The notes beneath the pieces were generated by a model that saw only the letters and a list, made by a program, of their open reading frames with translations, was not told the origin of the DNA and did no database searches. From the NCBI GenBank assembly GCA_037447605.1, contig CM074822.1, positions 1,845,395-1,909,394 on the forward strand: a stretch of 64,000 nucleotides of DNA, in the 5' to 3' direction. The translations under genes were made by a program, and so were the position numbers. Below are positions 1-12,916 of the stretch, piece after piece. This DNA is from Zygnema circumcarinatum. Taxonomy: Eukaryota > Streptophyta > Zygnematophyceae > Zygnematales > Zygnemataceae. Within the stretch, counting starts at the first letter, position 1. Every line of letters begins with the position of its first letter.

Positions 1-237
1 GTTGCCTGAAGACCATTCATTCATTCATTCCATTTCAGGCAATGCAAACAGATTAAAAAAAATTCGTTCTTCTTCGGAAAAAGTGAAGAAGAACGAAAAA
101 GTAGAAAGCACTAGAAAAGACAATGACAGTGCAGGTACTGCAAAACTCACTCACTCCAAACGCTGGAAATGCACGGATATGATAGTTATGCAAAACAGAT
201 GAAGAGCGAGCGGCAGATTGACACTAGATCGTCTGAC

Positions 238-1289
238 CTGTCTCCAGGGAACTTCTCTTCGCAGAAGTAGTTCCTAAAAATCTCCTCCGCTAACGCATTC
301 TGCTTGTCCAAACCCTGCTGCGCCGCCAACTCCAGCAGACGGTGGCAGTCCATGGTGTTTCCTCTGCAGACGCCCAGGGGTTTCGCCATCCAGATTGTGG
401 ACAATGAATGCCTCATAATATGCAGAATGAGCAACACATTTCCATCTTTTCGTTGGAGGAGAAGTAAACCTGACAAAGGTTAGGGAGAAATGAAAGGAGC
501 AAGACGTGGGAGGAGAAACAAGGTGGAGCGAAAATCTGGACAAGCAGGAGGTCTCCAGAAAAGAAGGTCGAATCCAGCTACCGAGATAAGCCAAAACATG
601 GGCGGGAGGAAGGGGAAATAGAAAGGGAAGGCAAAATTACGTTTTCCCGCCCATCTTATACTCAAGGCCCCGTTCCTCAAAAAGGCGGGCCATGTGGGCT
701 ACCATGCCCTTGACTCGCCCTTCACCAAACTTCTCATAATAGTACTGCAGCTTGTCGCGACCTTCTACAGGAGCATTGGGATTGAGAAGAAATGGATGCC
801 ATTGGACCTGCCAAAATATGTCACAACTATGAAATTGTTCAGTTCATGCGATCCATATATCCCTTCAGTTGCTCCCTCAGCTCTTTAAAGGAAGCCAAGC
901 GAAAAACAAAGGGAGGAAAGCGGAGCAAGGGAAACGGAATAAGCAACAGTTCTGCCTTTAAAAACGGAATAGAAACACATCCGATCCTACTAACGATTCA
1001 ACCCTGGTTATGCATCCTGCCAATGTACACATCCAGAAAAGATAAAGGCTATACCATGTCTCCTTTAAAACATCGTGCAGTGACGGGAAAAAAACCTAGT
1101 TCTTCAGCTTAGAACTCTTCAGACTTCCTCGTCTCTTACCTCCACGTTGTACTTGTCTTTAGTGGCATTAATCGCCTGCTCCAAGTTCTTCTTCCCAATA
1201 AAGCACCATGGACAAACCACGTCCGAAGTTATGTCGACCTTCAGTGTTGGCTTTGCGTCAGCGCCACTGTTTCTCTGAGCCGCAGGCAT
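238..1289 (-). CDS. DsbA/FrnE-like thioredoxin-fold oxidoreductase, 5' exons (partial)
   Basis: Three exons are visible on the minus strand: 1140-1289, 641-807 and 238-363. The third ends at a GT donor, so the gene continues off the left edge. The ATG at 1289 opens a product with the segment DITSDVVCPWCFIGKKNL near residues 18-35, which carries the CPWC active-site motif of the DsbA/FrnE family. It then has WHPFLLNPNAP followed by EGRDKLQYYYEKFG, and GNTMDCHRLLELAAQQGL, all landmarks of the FrnE branch (DSBA oxidoreductase / 2-hydroxychromene-2-carboxylate isomerase-like). Lengths of 150 and 167 nt keep the frame open across both introns. Members of this family are thiol-disulphide or isomerase-type enzymes; the plant cytosolic ones are poorly characterised, so the substrate is not inferred. 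No clear targeting peptide precedes the domain. It is divergent from the TRMO gene at 1703. Confidence 0.88.
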
Positions 1290-1702
1290 CGCTGCAGTGC
1301 ACTCACTGACCCCGTTGGCGGAACAAAAAGCCTGCCACCCAAATCAGACGAGCAGAAAAAAAACCGCATGAGTTAAAGAGCGGATGAGAAAAAGAGTAAT
1401 TGCAGCAACTTACAACATTAGCCGACGGTAACACCGCATAACATACCTGATGCCGAGCAGCCGCAGAGCAAGTGGACAGCAGACGAGAGAGAGCACTATA
1501 TCGCATATGCATACGAGGGCTTGAGCGCATGCATGCACATTACTTCACTGTATCCGAGTACTGAAAGGCGCATGCATTTAGATATAAAAAGACCTGGCCG
1601 CTTCCAGCCACGGCACAGCACTGCGGCAGCGCCGCAGCTGCGAGGAAGGAGCGCGCCGAAGGTTCCCGCCTGCAGACAGTCGGTACGCCGATATACCGAA
1701 CA
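1290..1702. promoter_or_regulatory. Divergent promoter between the DsbA-like gene and TRMO
   Basis: The 413 bp between the two ATGs must carry both promoters. A TATA-box-like GATATAAAAAG lies at about 1581-1591, some 115 bp upstream of the TRMO start and in its orientation. GCATGCATGCA-type palindromes lie at 1528-1536 and 1570-1577. No TATA-like element was seen for the minus-strand gene. Confidence 0.5.
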
Positions 1703-4700
1703 ATGCAGCGTACGATTTTGGCAGCAGAGCAGAGCAGAGCAGGGAGCAGAGAGATGGGCGGCGGCGCGTGGCCATGGCTGGCGAGTGCGAGCGCGTGTCT
1801 GCTGGGTGAGAGCTTGCCTTCTTATGTCTCCCGCCGTGAAAGGACACCGCGGTTGTAGATGCGGGTGTAGAGGGTTCTCAAGGTGGTGTTTTCAAGTGAA
1901 CACAAAGAACTTTGACAGTCCAGTCGGGAAAAGATAAGAAAGAAATTTGCAGGTAAGAGTGGAGTAGAGATTCGTCGAATGTATTCTTAACGGATGATTA
2001 TTAAGGAATATTTTCCTTTGAATGCGGTGCAGGGTTGTATTGGCCGTGTCTTGTCATTTGTTGAATAGGCGCTAAGATTAATCCAGCGGTGTGGTCCTTC
2101 CTGTATATACGTTTTATTGTTTTCTATAGTTCTTTTATTCAAGCATGGGGGAAATGGATATCTAACTGTCCCCTAACCTAGAGAGCTTTCTTTGGGTTCC
2201 TCTGGATTTCCAGTCTTATTCCAAAAGATTCTTCAAAAGAGGAACAATCAGAAACTGATAGAAAAAATTGCGGAATTGGAGGCGGAGCTTATAAGAGCAA
2301 TGCGCGAAAGACAGGCTGAGAGAACAGGACGGATCCGGGCGCAGCAGGTGCGACGTGAGTTAACTCATTGCAGAGACTGCAAAAACTCTTGAACTCTTGA
2401 ACTCTAGAAAGCTTTTACAATTAATAAATGACGGAAGAGAGGAATTGCTGAGCTAACATAAGGGCGGGCCTTTGGCAATGGGGCAGTTTTTCAAGAGCAC
2501 TATTTTCATAGCATCATTAATAGATTTCAAATTTGTCTTTTAAGCTGGTAAATCTTGATCGTCTTGTAAACGAACCTATTGACGGGCAAGCTTAAACCAA
2601 GGAATGCAAGACTCTGCTCGAAATTGCTGCGATTAACTTTAGGTAAATAGATAAATATGAACAGGTAAACATGTAAATATGTAAATAATTGGATACTTGT
2701 AATGGTGAAGTTGCACGGGGTGATTTTGTTTCACTTATACTGTGCTTAGTTCCTGCCTTTTCGTACGCATGAGTTAAACTGCATTTCTTAACAGGTTTCC
2801 AATTTCTTATATTTCGTGTTTTTAAATATAGAAAATCAGAATGCACTTCTCGACGACCAAAAATTCTTTGCCGACCGATGCGTATCCAATGACCCCAATT
2901 GGCATTTTGCGCTCATGCTTTTCTACCAGGTATGCGGGCAGGGGGGGAGAGGAGTGGGAAAAGTTGGGATGGAGAGGGAGAGGGAGAGGAGAGGGTGAGA
3001 GGAGAGGGCGAGGGTGGGAGGGAGAGCAGAAACTAGCCCTGTTGACGTCTCACCCTCTCCCTCTCCCGCCCACCTTCGTCGTCTCTCTCCCTCTCCCTCC
3101 CACCTTCGCTTGTCCTCTCACCCTCTCTCTTCTCTTGTCACGATGATTGTCATCATCCTCTTCTTTGCTTTCCGTGTTGTGGTCCTTTAGGAATGGTACC
3201 CCTCGCCAGCCACTCCTTGTACCTTTGGCGCGGTCCCGCTTGGAACTTCCTGTGAAGGGAGTCCCTCCCGCTGCCTTGGAGGGCTTAGCAGACTACTCGC
3301 ATTGCTGGGTTCTCTACATATTCAATGTGAACACGGACATTTCGCGTCTTTGGAGTGATTCTAATCATCAAGACTTTAAATCCAAGGTAGGGAATAGCGT
3401 TAGATCATTAATTAAGTCATGTTTTTTTGTCAAAGCTGGCCACGAGGGAAGAAACCCACTAGGATATAGGCTTTCCAAAGTAGATTGTGGTTGTTTCCTG
3501 TGCTTTCGAGTAATAAGTTGAGTGAAGAAGCACTAAAACGAGTTGGATCCTGAATCAGTTGGTGATAGACAGCTCTCCTTTTCAGGTTCGTGTGCCACGT
3601 TTGGATGGCGCACGGATGGGAATTTTTGCGACTCGCTCCCCTCACCGACCTGTTCCCATCGGCCTCAGCGTAGCAAAGGTGACGCCATGAATGTGGGGTG
3701 CAGCGCAGATGCATGATTTATTGGTGGATAATCACGAACGTGTAAAGCTACACACTTTATCAGTAGTGTTTGAATGTCAAGAATAAACTGATGGACGTAA
3801 CCATAGAAGACGACGAGAAATATTGCCAAGATTGTCAATCAACCATTTGGTCCTCAGGTTGCTTTCCTGATCAGGTTAGAATTGCACCATTCTTATGCTG
3901 AATTGCTACTTACCCTAGCCAGATCTACCAGTGCTTCGTTGATTTTCTGTTTTGGAAATTCTCACCCTTCAATTGGGGCCTGCAGGTGGAATCTATAAAG
4001 GGCCGCTCCGTATATCTATCCGGACTCGATGTGGTCGATGGTACGGTGAGGGTCTAAGCCCGAGAAGGTGTTGCTCGCTCATGGTACTCTCTTGGGACAG
4101 TCTCCCCATTGCAAAACCCTAAAATACACTTGTGAATGGACTGATGGGCAGCCTGTGCTGGACATCAAACCGTACATTCCCTACTGCGACCGAGTGGATG
4201 GGGCATCTGTACCGTTATGGGCACAGGTTCGCATTTGCCCTGTCCCCCTTACTTCTCATTATTTGCATTTCAACTGATTCAACCTTTTTCTCTGTATGAT
4301 CACTACTCCCTTGGTTCATCATCTTTCGGCTTGCCTCTACTCGAGCCTCCGCCTTCGGTCTGTGCTTCTCGGGAATTACTGAGTGTCTCCTATTTGATCT
4401 TGTGCTTTCCAAGTTCTGGGTAACTGACTTCAAGTCGGTCGATTTTCGATTGCTGCATATGTTCAGCGAGTTCAGCATGCTAACGCACGAAGTGTTTGTA
4501 TGAGTTCGCAGGTTGGACGTCCTGATGACCCGCTCGAGTTGACAGCTGTAGAATTCGGACCGATGTTTGAAGGTGCCCTCCAAAAATGTTGGGAGAAAAT
4601 GGTGAGCTACTCTTGAGTTCAAATCTTTGAAGCGGAATTTTGTGAAAGGGAGACATCTTTAGTCTTGAGAAGAAGTGTTTTTTTCTCCCTTGTAACTTCT

Positions 4701-5469
4701 TTTCCTCGACTGTGTTGAATGCTGCTGTAAACTTGGAATCTCCATGGTAGGCTGCTAGCTGACAAGCCAGTGCTGGGCTAGTCAGACAAGAGGCACTTTA
4801 GTCACAACTAGGGAGCTCCAATCTGCTGACTTTCTGTGGGGTTTCAGTTCAGCTTTTCAGTTCCATCGTTGCCAGTGGTCCACTGCCCTGCTCTGCTTTC
4901 CTCACTTCATACTTCACTTTTTGGGTGTTGGGGCGTGGCAGGGCGGCCGCTCACTGTACGGCTCAGCCCAGGAGGTGAAGGAGCTTGTGGCGCAAGTCCT
5001 TTCGCGAGATATTCGTTCTGTTTGCCAACGCCGCCGACCTCATGCAGGAAGAGTGTCCTCCCTGCACCAAGAAGATGAGTCCTGTTTGGAGGAGGTTGGC
5101 GAAAGTCCGCAATCCAATGAAGTGTTTGGTGGTGAACAAGCAGACTGCAGACAGGCTACTCCATCTGGTGGGAGTGGTGTTGAGGAGGAAACTCCTGCCC
5201 TTGATATACGAAGCAATCCTGTTACTTCTAGTCAGAAAAATCTTGTAAATGAGCTTCCGGATGGTAGGGATTTACCAATGGAGGGTAGTGTACATGATCA
5301 GTTCTCATCAAAACCGCTCACTTCTGCTCTCGACAGAGTGGAAGCCAATGAGGGGCAAGATACCCAAGTGTGCTACCACCTTGTTTTAGAGGGCATTGAC
5401 ATCAGCTACAAACTAGAATCGAAGGTGGTGCTTGTAGAAAGCGCCCACCTGTGTATACGCGAGTCGTGA
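1703..5469 (+). CDS. TRMO: tRNA (N6-threonylcarbamoyladenosine37-N6)-methyltransferase, TrmO family
   Basis: Nine exons: 1703-1805, 2214-2347, 2832-2929, 3191-3386, 3586-3678, 3986-4045, 4152-4226, 4512-4601 and 4942-5469, totalling 1377 nt (458 aa) with matching phases. TrmO enzymes use S-adenosylmethionine to methylate t6A37 of tRNAs that read ACY codons. Family landmarks appear in order: TPIGILRSCFSTR then NGTPRQPLLVP (about residues 98-120), ARMGIFATRSPHRPVPIGLS (about 190-210) and PVLDIKPYIPYCD (about 230-245). The C-terminal part contains EVKELVAQVLSRDIRS and, near the end, YHLVLEGIDISYKLE. Unusually, the N-terminus adds a short hydrophobic segment (about 24-40) and a charged coiled coil (about 45-80) ahead of the domain. 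An in-frame ATG at 1754 is an alternative start. A ~110-residue acidic insert lies inside the last exon. Confidence 0.92.
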
Positions 5470-6286
5470 TTTTACCATAATGTGACTGACCCATATTCCG
5501 ATATTGGGTTGTCTGCTTTTAGCTGTCAAAAAGGACGCGAGTGGTTTTTACCCCCTTAAAATGTCAACCTCATCATCCGAACAAAACGAGCAAAATGTCA
5601 CAGGCATGATGTGAACTGCAAGAAGCTATTGAGCCAATGAACCTATCTTTGCAAAGGGTAACAGGGAAAAGTTGTGTTGTTGCATTTCGCCATGTTGCAC
5701 AACGCTTCATTTCATGCCTCGCCCTCGCCCTTGAGCCTGCCACAACACCTTCCTGCCCTCTGTCTGCGCCTTGGTCGGTGCAGACTCTGCAGACACACAG
5801 AGACAGACGCTGGAAGGGTCAACTCCCACTTTTGAGGGACCCTGCAAGCGAAAAACCAATCATTTATTGCCACGTGTTCTACTTGCTGACATGGCACGTT
5901 GTGATTGGCTGGACAGACATGGTCAGCTAACGGCGTCCCGGCAGAGAGGCCCGCTGAGCAGACGTCCGCCGCGGCCTCCCTCCGCTCCTTCCCTGCCGGC
6001 GCAGAGCCCCTCCGCCTGCAGGCCCACCGCCATGGCGGGGGCGCCCGGCACGCGGCCAGGGGGCGTCGCGCTGGCCATGGCTGCAGCCGAGGCTGCGGAC
6101 GGGTGGCCTCCGTAACAATGGAGAGGATAGAGGGAGAAGATAGAGGGAGTGGAGTCCCTGAGTCGCTATTTTGCAGCATTAGTTGGAGACTGTGGTATGT
6201 GAATTGTTTCGTTTGTAGATCGATGCTCTCTTGCGCTGAGAGGATTCTGTGAAAAGTAGGGAAGCAGGTGAACTTGTTTAGCACAG
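5470..6286. other. Intergenic: TRMO 3' end and presumed 5' UTR/promoter of the next gene
   Basis: No conserved coding sequence was recognised. A GC-rich stretch at 5930-6115 with CCATGG and CCTGCAGG palindromes contains a 27-codon open frame beginning at the ATG at 6031, which looks like an upstream ORF or chance. The sequence TTTAGCACAG directly before the ATG at 6287 resembles a splice acceptor, so a 5' UTR intron is possible. Confidence 0.4.
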
Positions 6287-9200
6287 ATGCCACTGTCAAT
6301 GGGACGTAGAGCGAAGCAGGGTCAGGGAGCAAGTCGGTTTTCGAGAGCCTCGTCAAACGGAGGGGGGGGATTCCTCCCTTCTTGGGAAAATTTGCGAATA
6401 TCAACAAGGTTGCAGCTTCTTTTAAAGGCGCTCTGCGTTTGGGCATTGTTTACTGTGGGAGGGTGGATAGCCAGTAAGTGGCCGCAAGCTGTTCCTTTGC
6501 ATTCCGTTTCCTACCTCCGCCGTTCTGAGCTCTACTCAACGTTAGAAGCTACTTTTTTCTTAATGTTGTTTTTCACTAGGCAACATAACTATTTTAGTCA
6601 TTTAGGGAAATCATGAATTGCACGTAAGGAATAGAATGGATCAAGGGCTTATTTCCGTTCAGTTGGGAGCCTATAGGATGACTCAATTGATCTCGAGTTT
6701 GTGTGAAAGCACCGTTTATTACACATGAAGTTTTTATTTATATGTGCCTTTCTTCGCCCCCTTGCTTTTGACAGTTCCTCTCGAATTAGTTCCCCTCTTC
6801 TCCCATTGCGTGGGACTTGGTTTCTACCTTGTCATTGTCACACAGAAGGCGAGATGGCTTATTCCCGTCTCACTAGGTGAGCACCATTCGTGTTTTGTGA
6901 AGCAAATTTGTGTTATACATCAGATGCAATGTCGCCTTGAAAGGAGAAAAAATGCCTCCTTTATGGTCTTATGTGATTTCCTGGTTCGTTCAGACAGTTT
7001 ATTCAGGTCAATCATCAAAAAATTGTGTTAGGCTGTGCTGCAAATCTTCAAAAGAGCGTATATGAATGTGGCTGTCTTATTTTTTTTGCATCCAATCTCA
7101 ATTTCGCAAACAAGGATCACTTTCCACCTCCTCCATAATACGGCCGTAAATGAGCCTGTGGTTGCAGGGGGCTTAGTCTATCTTTGCATTGTATACTTCA
7201 CAGTCCCTCCAACAGCGTGGGCACTTACAACTCACATTCTAGGTTACGCTGTGAGTATCAGGCAATCCATTTCTCGGGGAAGTGCTTGTTCAACCAGCTG
7301 CTTTAGAAGGAAGAAATAGATTTGCAAGACCGCATCTTGAAATGCTAAATTTTGCCAGATAACGTTGGAGATTTATAATCCAGATTTAGCATTTTTTCAG
7401 CAGCTGCCTCGGCTAGGCCTGAGGATGTGCAGATTGGCAGTGTGGGAAACATATCAAGTCTATGTATCGTTTTACTTGTCGTCATCCTGTTGTTTTTTGG
7501 GCGGCCATGAAGTGACTGAATATTTGATTTTTGAGTGTCATTCCTCTTGGCTAATGCATTAAGTTTTGTGAAACTGCTTCGTTGTGTGATACCACTTCTG
7601 ATCATGTACGCCTTCTTCTATCCTGTTTATTTCGACCTCCAAATTGCCCATCAATCCGGAAGTTTGCATTAGAAAGTTCTCTCTTCTTTAGTTTCAAAGT
7701 GTACGAGTGTCATGCAAGTGTTCAGCTTCAAAATTCATGCATTGCTCCCGTTTCATCTGCTTGTGATGGTTCTGCAGGGTCTTGTAGTACTGGTCATCAC
7801 GCATGTTTGCCTCAAATGGGTTGGAGCAGACCTACAGCCTCAAGGTATTTTCTTCTTTGCAAGTCACAAACGTGACAATGTGGCAGTGCTATTTATATGT
7901 GTGGGCACCTTTTTGGCACCTTTTTGGCAGATCGTCCAAATGGGGTGGTTTTTTCATTCGTAGTTTATATTAGAAGGCTACGGCGAAGGTGTTATGACGA
8001 TAGATTTATTCTCGACTTTCTTTTACCTTTTGTGTTACTGTAATTACCGCAGTCCTGCGCATTGTCATAGTGGCCGCAATTCTCTCTTTCAATCACTTTG
8101 TCCTTTACTTTTGAGGAGATGGTTGTAGGAGTCTGAGGTTGACCTACACTGCTAGTTTTGATGGAAGCGGGGTATGGCGGTGCTGAAATACGGTTGCCCT
8201 ATTTTGTGTCCTTATGTATCAGCCGAGCGATTGCTTGAGAGTGTTAAGGATGCCCTGCCCTCTGTGGACATGCTTCCGGCAGGTAAGCAGATCCTGCTAT
8301 AAGGCCATGGCAGGCCCCTTTATTCCCTATGCACAGGTCGAGGTTGAGGTGTGAAACTAGACGATAAGTTAGTAGCTGGTTGCAAAATTTCTTACGTTGT
8401 CGTGTTGACTCGCACTTTTGGACTATGTCCTTTAATCTGCGTTTCTCCTAGAAAGTCTATTTTGTTTATACTGAAAAGGTCAGTTTTTGTGGGTGTATTG
8501 CATCCAGCGTGGCTTAATCAAGTCCTTGCTTTATCCGAGATAGTCCGGAGATTGGCATGTGAACCATGGATCAAGGACGTGGATTAAAGTTGCAATCATA
8601 GTGAGCATGTTCCCGATGTCAGGGTGTCTGTCAGGGTATTCTTTTTGGAATTGTGCGTCATTTGAATGTTGTTGACAATTGTGTGCAATTGCCTCTTACC
8701 TTCAGCGGAACGTGTAATGGAGTACGTTGCGCTGTTGGTCAAAGATCGGCTAACAATCGGTAGGTTTGCTAAAGCGCAGAAGATGACTAGATTACCCTGT
8801 CGTATGACTCTCTTGGATGCTTGACCGTTCATTCCTCGATTATCAGTCAGACACGCGCAAATGCCTCGTTGGACGATTGGAGGGTTCTGCCACTGATAAC
8901 CAGTCAGCGAAGGGGGGAGGGCAATGTGTTTCCTGCAGTATAAGAATGCACCTTCTCTAGAGAGGACGAAACAATTGCAGTTGATTGACTGTGATGATTT
9001 TACGTCGCTATGAGTTGTCATTATGTTCCTTTCAGCATTGTTGTTTGACATCTATGCATATCATGCTGGACTGTGTTGTGTAGGTTCGTGTAGGCTATCT
9101 TTGCTGCCGTCATGAATCCGTTTGAATCTCTTTTGATTGCAAACTTGCACGTTTGACTTAGCTTGAGCTATTATCATCATACCCGTTTTGGACAAATCAT

Positions 9201-12200
9201 TCAAGGGGCTCTCAAATCTACACGCACACCATACTTCTTCTGCCACGGGTGCTTATGTAGCCCTAGCACTTGCATCCTCCTCTTAAGATTCAAACTTGTC
9301 TTACCACAGCACATGAAGCTCGAATTGAAAGAAATCTCCTCATCGATTCCTTTACTTGATGTGTAGAGCGGCTCTTGGATACGATAACGGGGGGAATTGC
9401 CGACGGCATCAACGGAATTGATGTGCAGTTACTATGGGCCTTCGAAGTTCTGCGATGCCGTCTGGGGACCGGCGTTGATTGGTTCAAGGCTCCTGGAATG
9501 GAGTGGCGGAAGGTTTTGGCAGCTATGCCCACTCAGAGAGAAGTGCCTTCTCCGCGTGTGGATGGAGGAAGAAGATGTGAAGGGGAAGCTACTGTGGCGA
9601 CTGCAGCAGATGGCAGAAAAGGGATCGGCTTAGCCTTGGGGGCTTTGTTGGCTCGGGCACTTGCGTTGGCGGCAGACTGCCCGGGAGGCATTAGCTCTGC
9701 TCTGGGAAGTACTGCAGAGGCAATTCTGGCACATTCTCTTTCGTTGTACCCAAAAAGGTGAGGGAGTGGTTGTAGTTTATTTTTGCTTTTCTTCATCGAA
9801 CAGAGTGGGTTCTAAGAATTACTGTCAGGGGAGGGTTTCCCATATCGTCCATGCAACGACGAAAGTCTTATCGTGAAGAATTCATCTGGTGGGGTTCTGT
9901 TCCCTTCTAGAATCAGGATGTGAAATCAATCAATCAATCAATTTCATCAATATTCGTGCCTTGATTTGTGCAGATGTGTCAAGTTTCTGTTGGACATCCT
10001 GGTGGCAGCTGATGATGTGGAAGATGATGATGGCATACTCCTGGATGATGCCGGATGGCCATGGCAGCCCATCGCCAGGAGCAGCCATGAGCGCCCCCCC
10101 ACTGCTCATGCAGCAGCAAAAGTGCCCATCGCTCCCAACAAGCATGCACAAGTTAGGCCTCGTCCGAAGGAAACAGTCCACAAAGACAAGATTGCGAAGG
10201 TCTGTAAGGGCAGCATTCCACCAGGGAAAGTAGATTCAGCAGAAGATGACTGTGCCATGATGGTGCCTGCACAAGGTGGGGCTCAAAGCTGCAGTCACAA
10301 AGAAGATAAGCCGCAGAATTCAGCCAATCATACCAGCTTCCCCGCCCTGTCCCTTCAGTCCCCACATTCTCTTGCTGCACTGTGCTTAAGTATTATTGGC
10401 AAGGGCAGCTCTGCAATGCCTGTATCTCCTATGTTGAATAGTAACGATTTTCCTTCCTCCGCTGAAAGCTGCACATCAACCAGTCGACGACGGTTTGAGG
10501 GCCCACATGCCCAACGACAGATATCGACTGAGGAAAAAAATATTAGACCTCTGCATATGCAGCCTCGCAATGAATTTGTCTCTCCTGCTCGACCCGTCCA
10601 ATCGGCAGCTGAAAGCAATCGAGAAGATGCACTTTCGAGAGAGAGAAAGGTATAACTAGGACTCTACTTATCATGCATGAGCTGTATGCCCTCCATAGCA
10701 CGTTGAATATTGAAGTCGATTTTGTGCCAGAATAAGTCGCAGTTATGAATACCTGATTAGTAGACTATGAGTTTGGACAGGAGATCGAACTTTTCTCAGA
10801 GCCGAAGCTGCAGTCATTTATGTAAGTTCCGCTATAGGTCATTATGGGTGGCTAACCACTCGTCTGCTTTCTCTTCTTATGGTGAACCCAGTTGGAAGTC
10901 AAGTGGCGTGAAGAAAGGGCCGCTCGCTATGCAGCTGAAGCAGCGGCGGCATCTGCGGCAAGGAAGGTGGAAGAGCTGACCCGCCAACTACAGGCTTTCG
11001 AAACACTGCTCGGAAACTGGACTCCGCCATCCTTTAGTCTCTTTAGTTCTGTTGAAAATACCTGCACCATCGGAAAAGGAAGTAGATCAAACACCGTGAA
11101 CTTCAAATCTGGCACCAATCGTCTCTTTGAAAACTTTGATCAGACAATGAAGCAATGGACGAACATTTGTCCTCACAGCAATGAATCTGATTCTACGGGA
11201 ACTGCAGCGAGCTTCATAAAGGAAGGAGGGAGGGAAGAAGGCAGTGCTATTTCACAGGAAACAATCGTTGAGACTGTAAAGGGCCGTCCACTATGTCAAA
11301 CAACCAACGCGGTGGGAGAGACAGGTTTTTCAAAGCTCGGTGAATACAGCTGTAGTGCATACAGGACTGATGAACCCAGCCCTAGAAGTGCTGTTTCAGA
11401 TAGCAAAACGGGCTCTAATAGTGGGAGAAAGGAAGGTGATTTCAAGTCAACGTTTGAGGCCGAGATGAGTGTGTTGATGGGTGATAATGGAAGTCATGGG
11501 ACAAAGAAGCTAAGCGACGTGTTCCCCGACAGCGACGAGCAGAACACATTTTTCGATCATGAGTTTGAGACGAAGGAACATCATGTTGGATCGGGAAGGG
11601 GATCGGTACACAGGGGTACCTTGTACAACGACGCCGCTGTGCACGTATGTAGCTCAGAAGCTGCTTTGAACAATTGGCCCACTTCGACAGATGATGGTGT
11701 AGAAGCAGAAGAAACCGTTACGAGGACAACTGCAAATTGTCTAACTTCTCAACATGCATATCCTCCCAGCTGCAGCCTTGCATCACCTCCAGCTGACTGT
11801 AGGCCATGGCTTCCTAGGGCAACTAGTAGTCTTAGAAGGAGAACTGGCAGTAGCATGGAGGCTGACACCGTGGGAACATTCAGCGAGACATGTCTCAGGG
11901 TCAGCCCAAGACACTACAAAAACTCTTCCGACAGCATTGGCAGGCAAAACTGCAGTTCTGTACCGACTTCCCCTTCGTGCAGTAGCAGAACCTCGTTGAC
12001 GGTGGAACTGAATAGTTCAACTGCCGTGAGGGAGGCGGGGGGTTGCAAAGACCAGCTGGGTGGGATTAGTGAACTAGATTGTTTACCCAGTAACGATAGG
12101 AGTATTCGCACACATGGGGGTGCAAGCTTTATGGATAATACCAGCAGTTCTCCTTGCGCTCACAGGGTTGCTTGCCAAACTGGAGATAATCCCTCAATTT

Positions 12201-12916
12201 CCTTTTTTTCTAGAGATAGTATGCACTCTATTGATGAGAAAGGGCGTCATTCGGTTTCACCCGGTGAAATAGTCGATTCATCCGGATCTCATGGGGAAGC
12301 AGCCGTGCTCGGAACTTTGATTTATGTGAGAGGGTGCGAACCCTCCTGCACCGGACAAGAACTGCATCCGTATTCCAGTTTTCATGGTAGCATTTGTACA
12401 GATATGGAGGTCAATGAGACTCGGTGTTGCAGCTCACATGTAGAATCGCTCAACACAGGGACGGGTGAAGCATATCAGTTTCGTTCATCGTTGCCGACAA
12501 CCGGCTCGTTAGATCAAAAGTTTACTTTTAGTGAACTGTCTGAAGCAAAAGCAAAGACTGGTCCGAAACCTATCGAACACAGAAGCTTGCACGGGTGTGC
12601 TTCGGTGAATGGTAGAGGGACGACTCAGCTACTTTCAGGACAGTTATCGATAGACCTCTCTGAGGCTTCTTTCCTGAGCAGTGAAGTGTTTGAAGACTCT
12701 GCTTATCAGAAAGATGAGAGAGGGAGGATGGGAGGTGAGCCGATGGTCCAGCTTCCCACTAAATTCTCGAGAAAGTCAGTTGCGTGCTTGCCCTCTGATT
12801 TGGTTCAGAATCTCGGCTTCCTCTCATCAGAACTGGAGGTGGCAATGCCGCAAACATCTGAAGGCGACAATGAGAAACCGCTTCCACTTAGCGTTGGACA
12901 GGGAATGAAGAGGTAA
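6287..12916 (+). CDS. Unrecognised multi-pass membrane protein with amphipathic helices, coiled coil and ~650-residue Ser-rich tail
   Basis: Nine exons: 6287-6473, 6775-6876, 7168-7250, 7778-7844, 8223-8282, 8706-8759, 9367-9757, 9974-10649 and 10892-12916. All have GT-AG borders and consistent phases, summing to 3645 nt (1214 aa). The first ~150 residues hold four hydrophobic stretches, including ALCVWALFTVGGWIA, VYLCIVYFTVPPTAWALTTH and GLVVLVITHVCLKWVG. Next come three similar amphipathic repeats beginning AERLLESV, AERVMEYV and ERLLDTIT, each starting at or near an exon border. An acidic stretch DDVEDDDGILLDD follows, then a short coiled coil (EVKWREERAARYAAE...) and a long tail rich in Ser, Thr and Gly. 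I do not recognise the family. An anchored scaffold is one guess. The start is the first ATG in frame with exon 1; upstream exons are not excluded. Confidence 0.72.

Noticed and set aside
4215-4622. 135-codon minus-strand frame over TRMO exons
   Set aside because: Antisense shadow of TRMO exons and introns with no domain.
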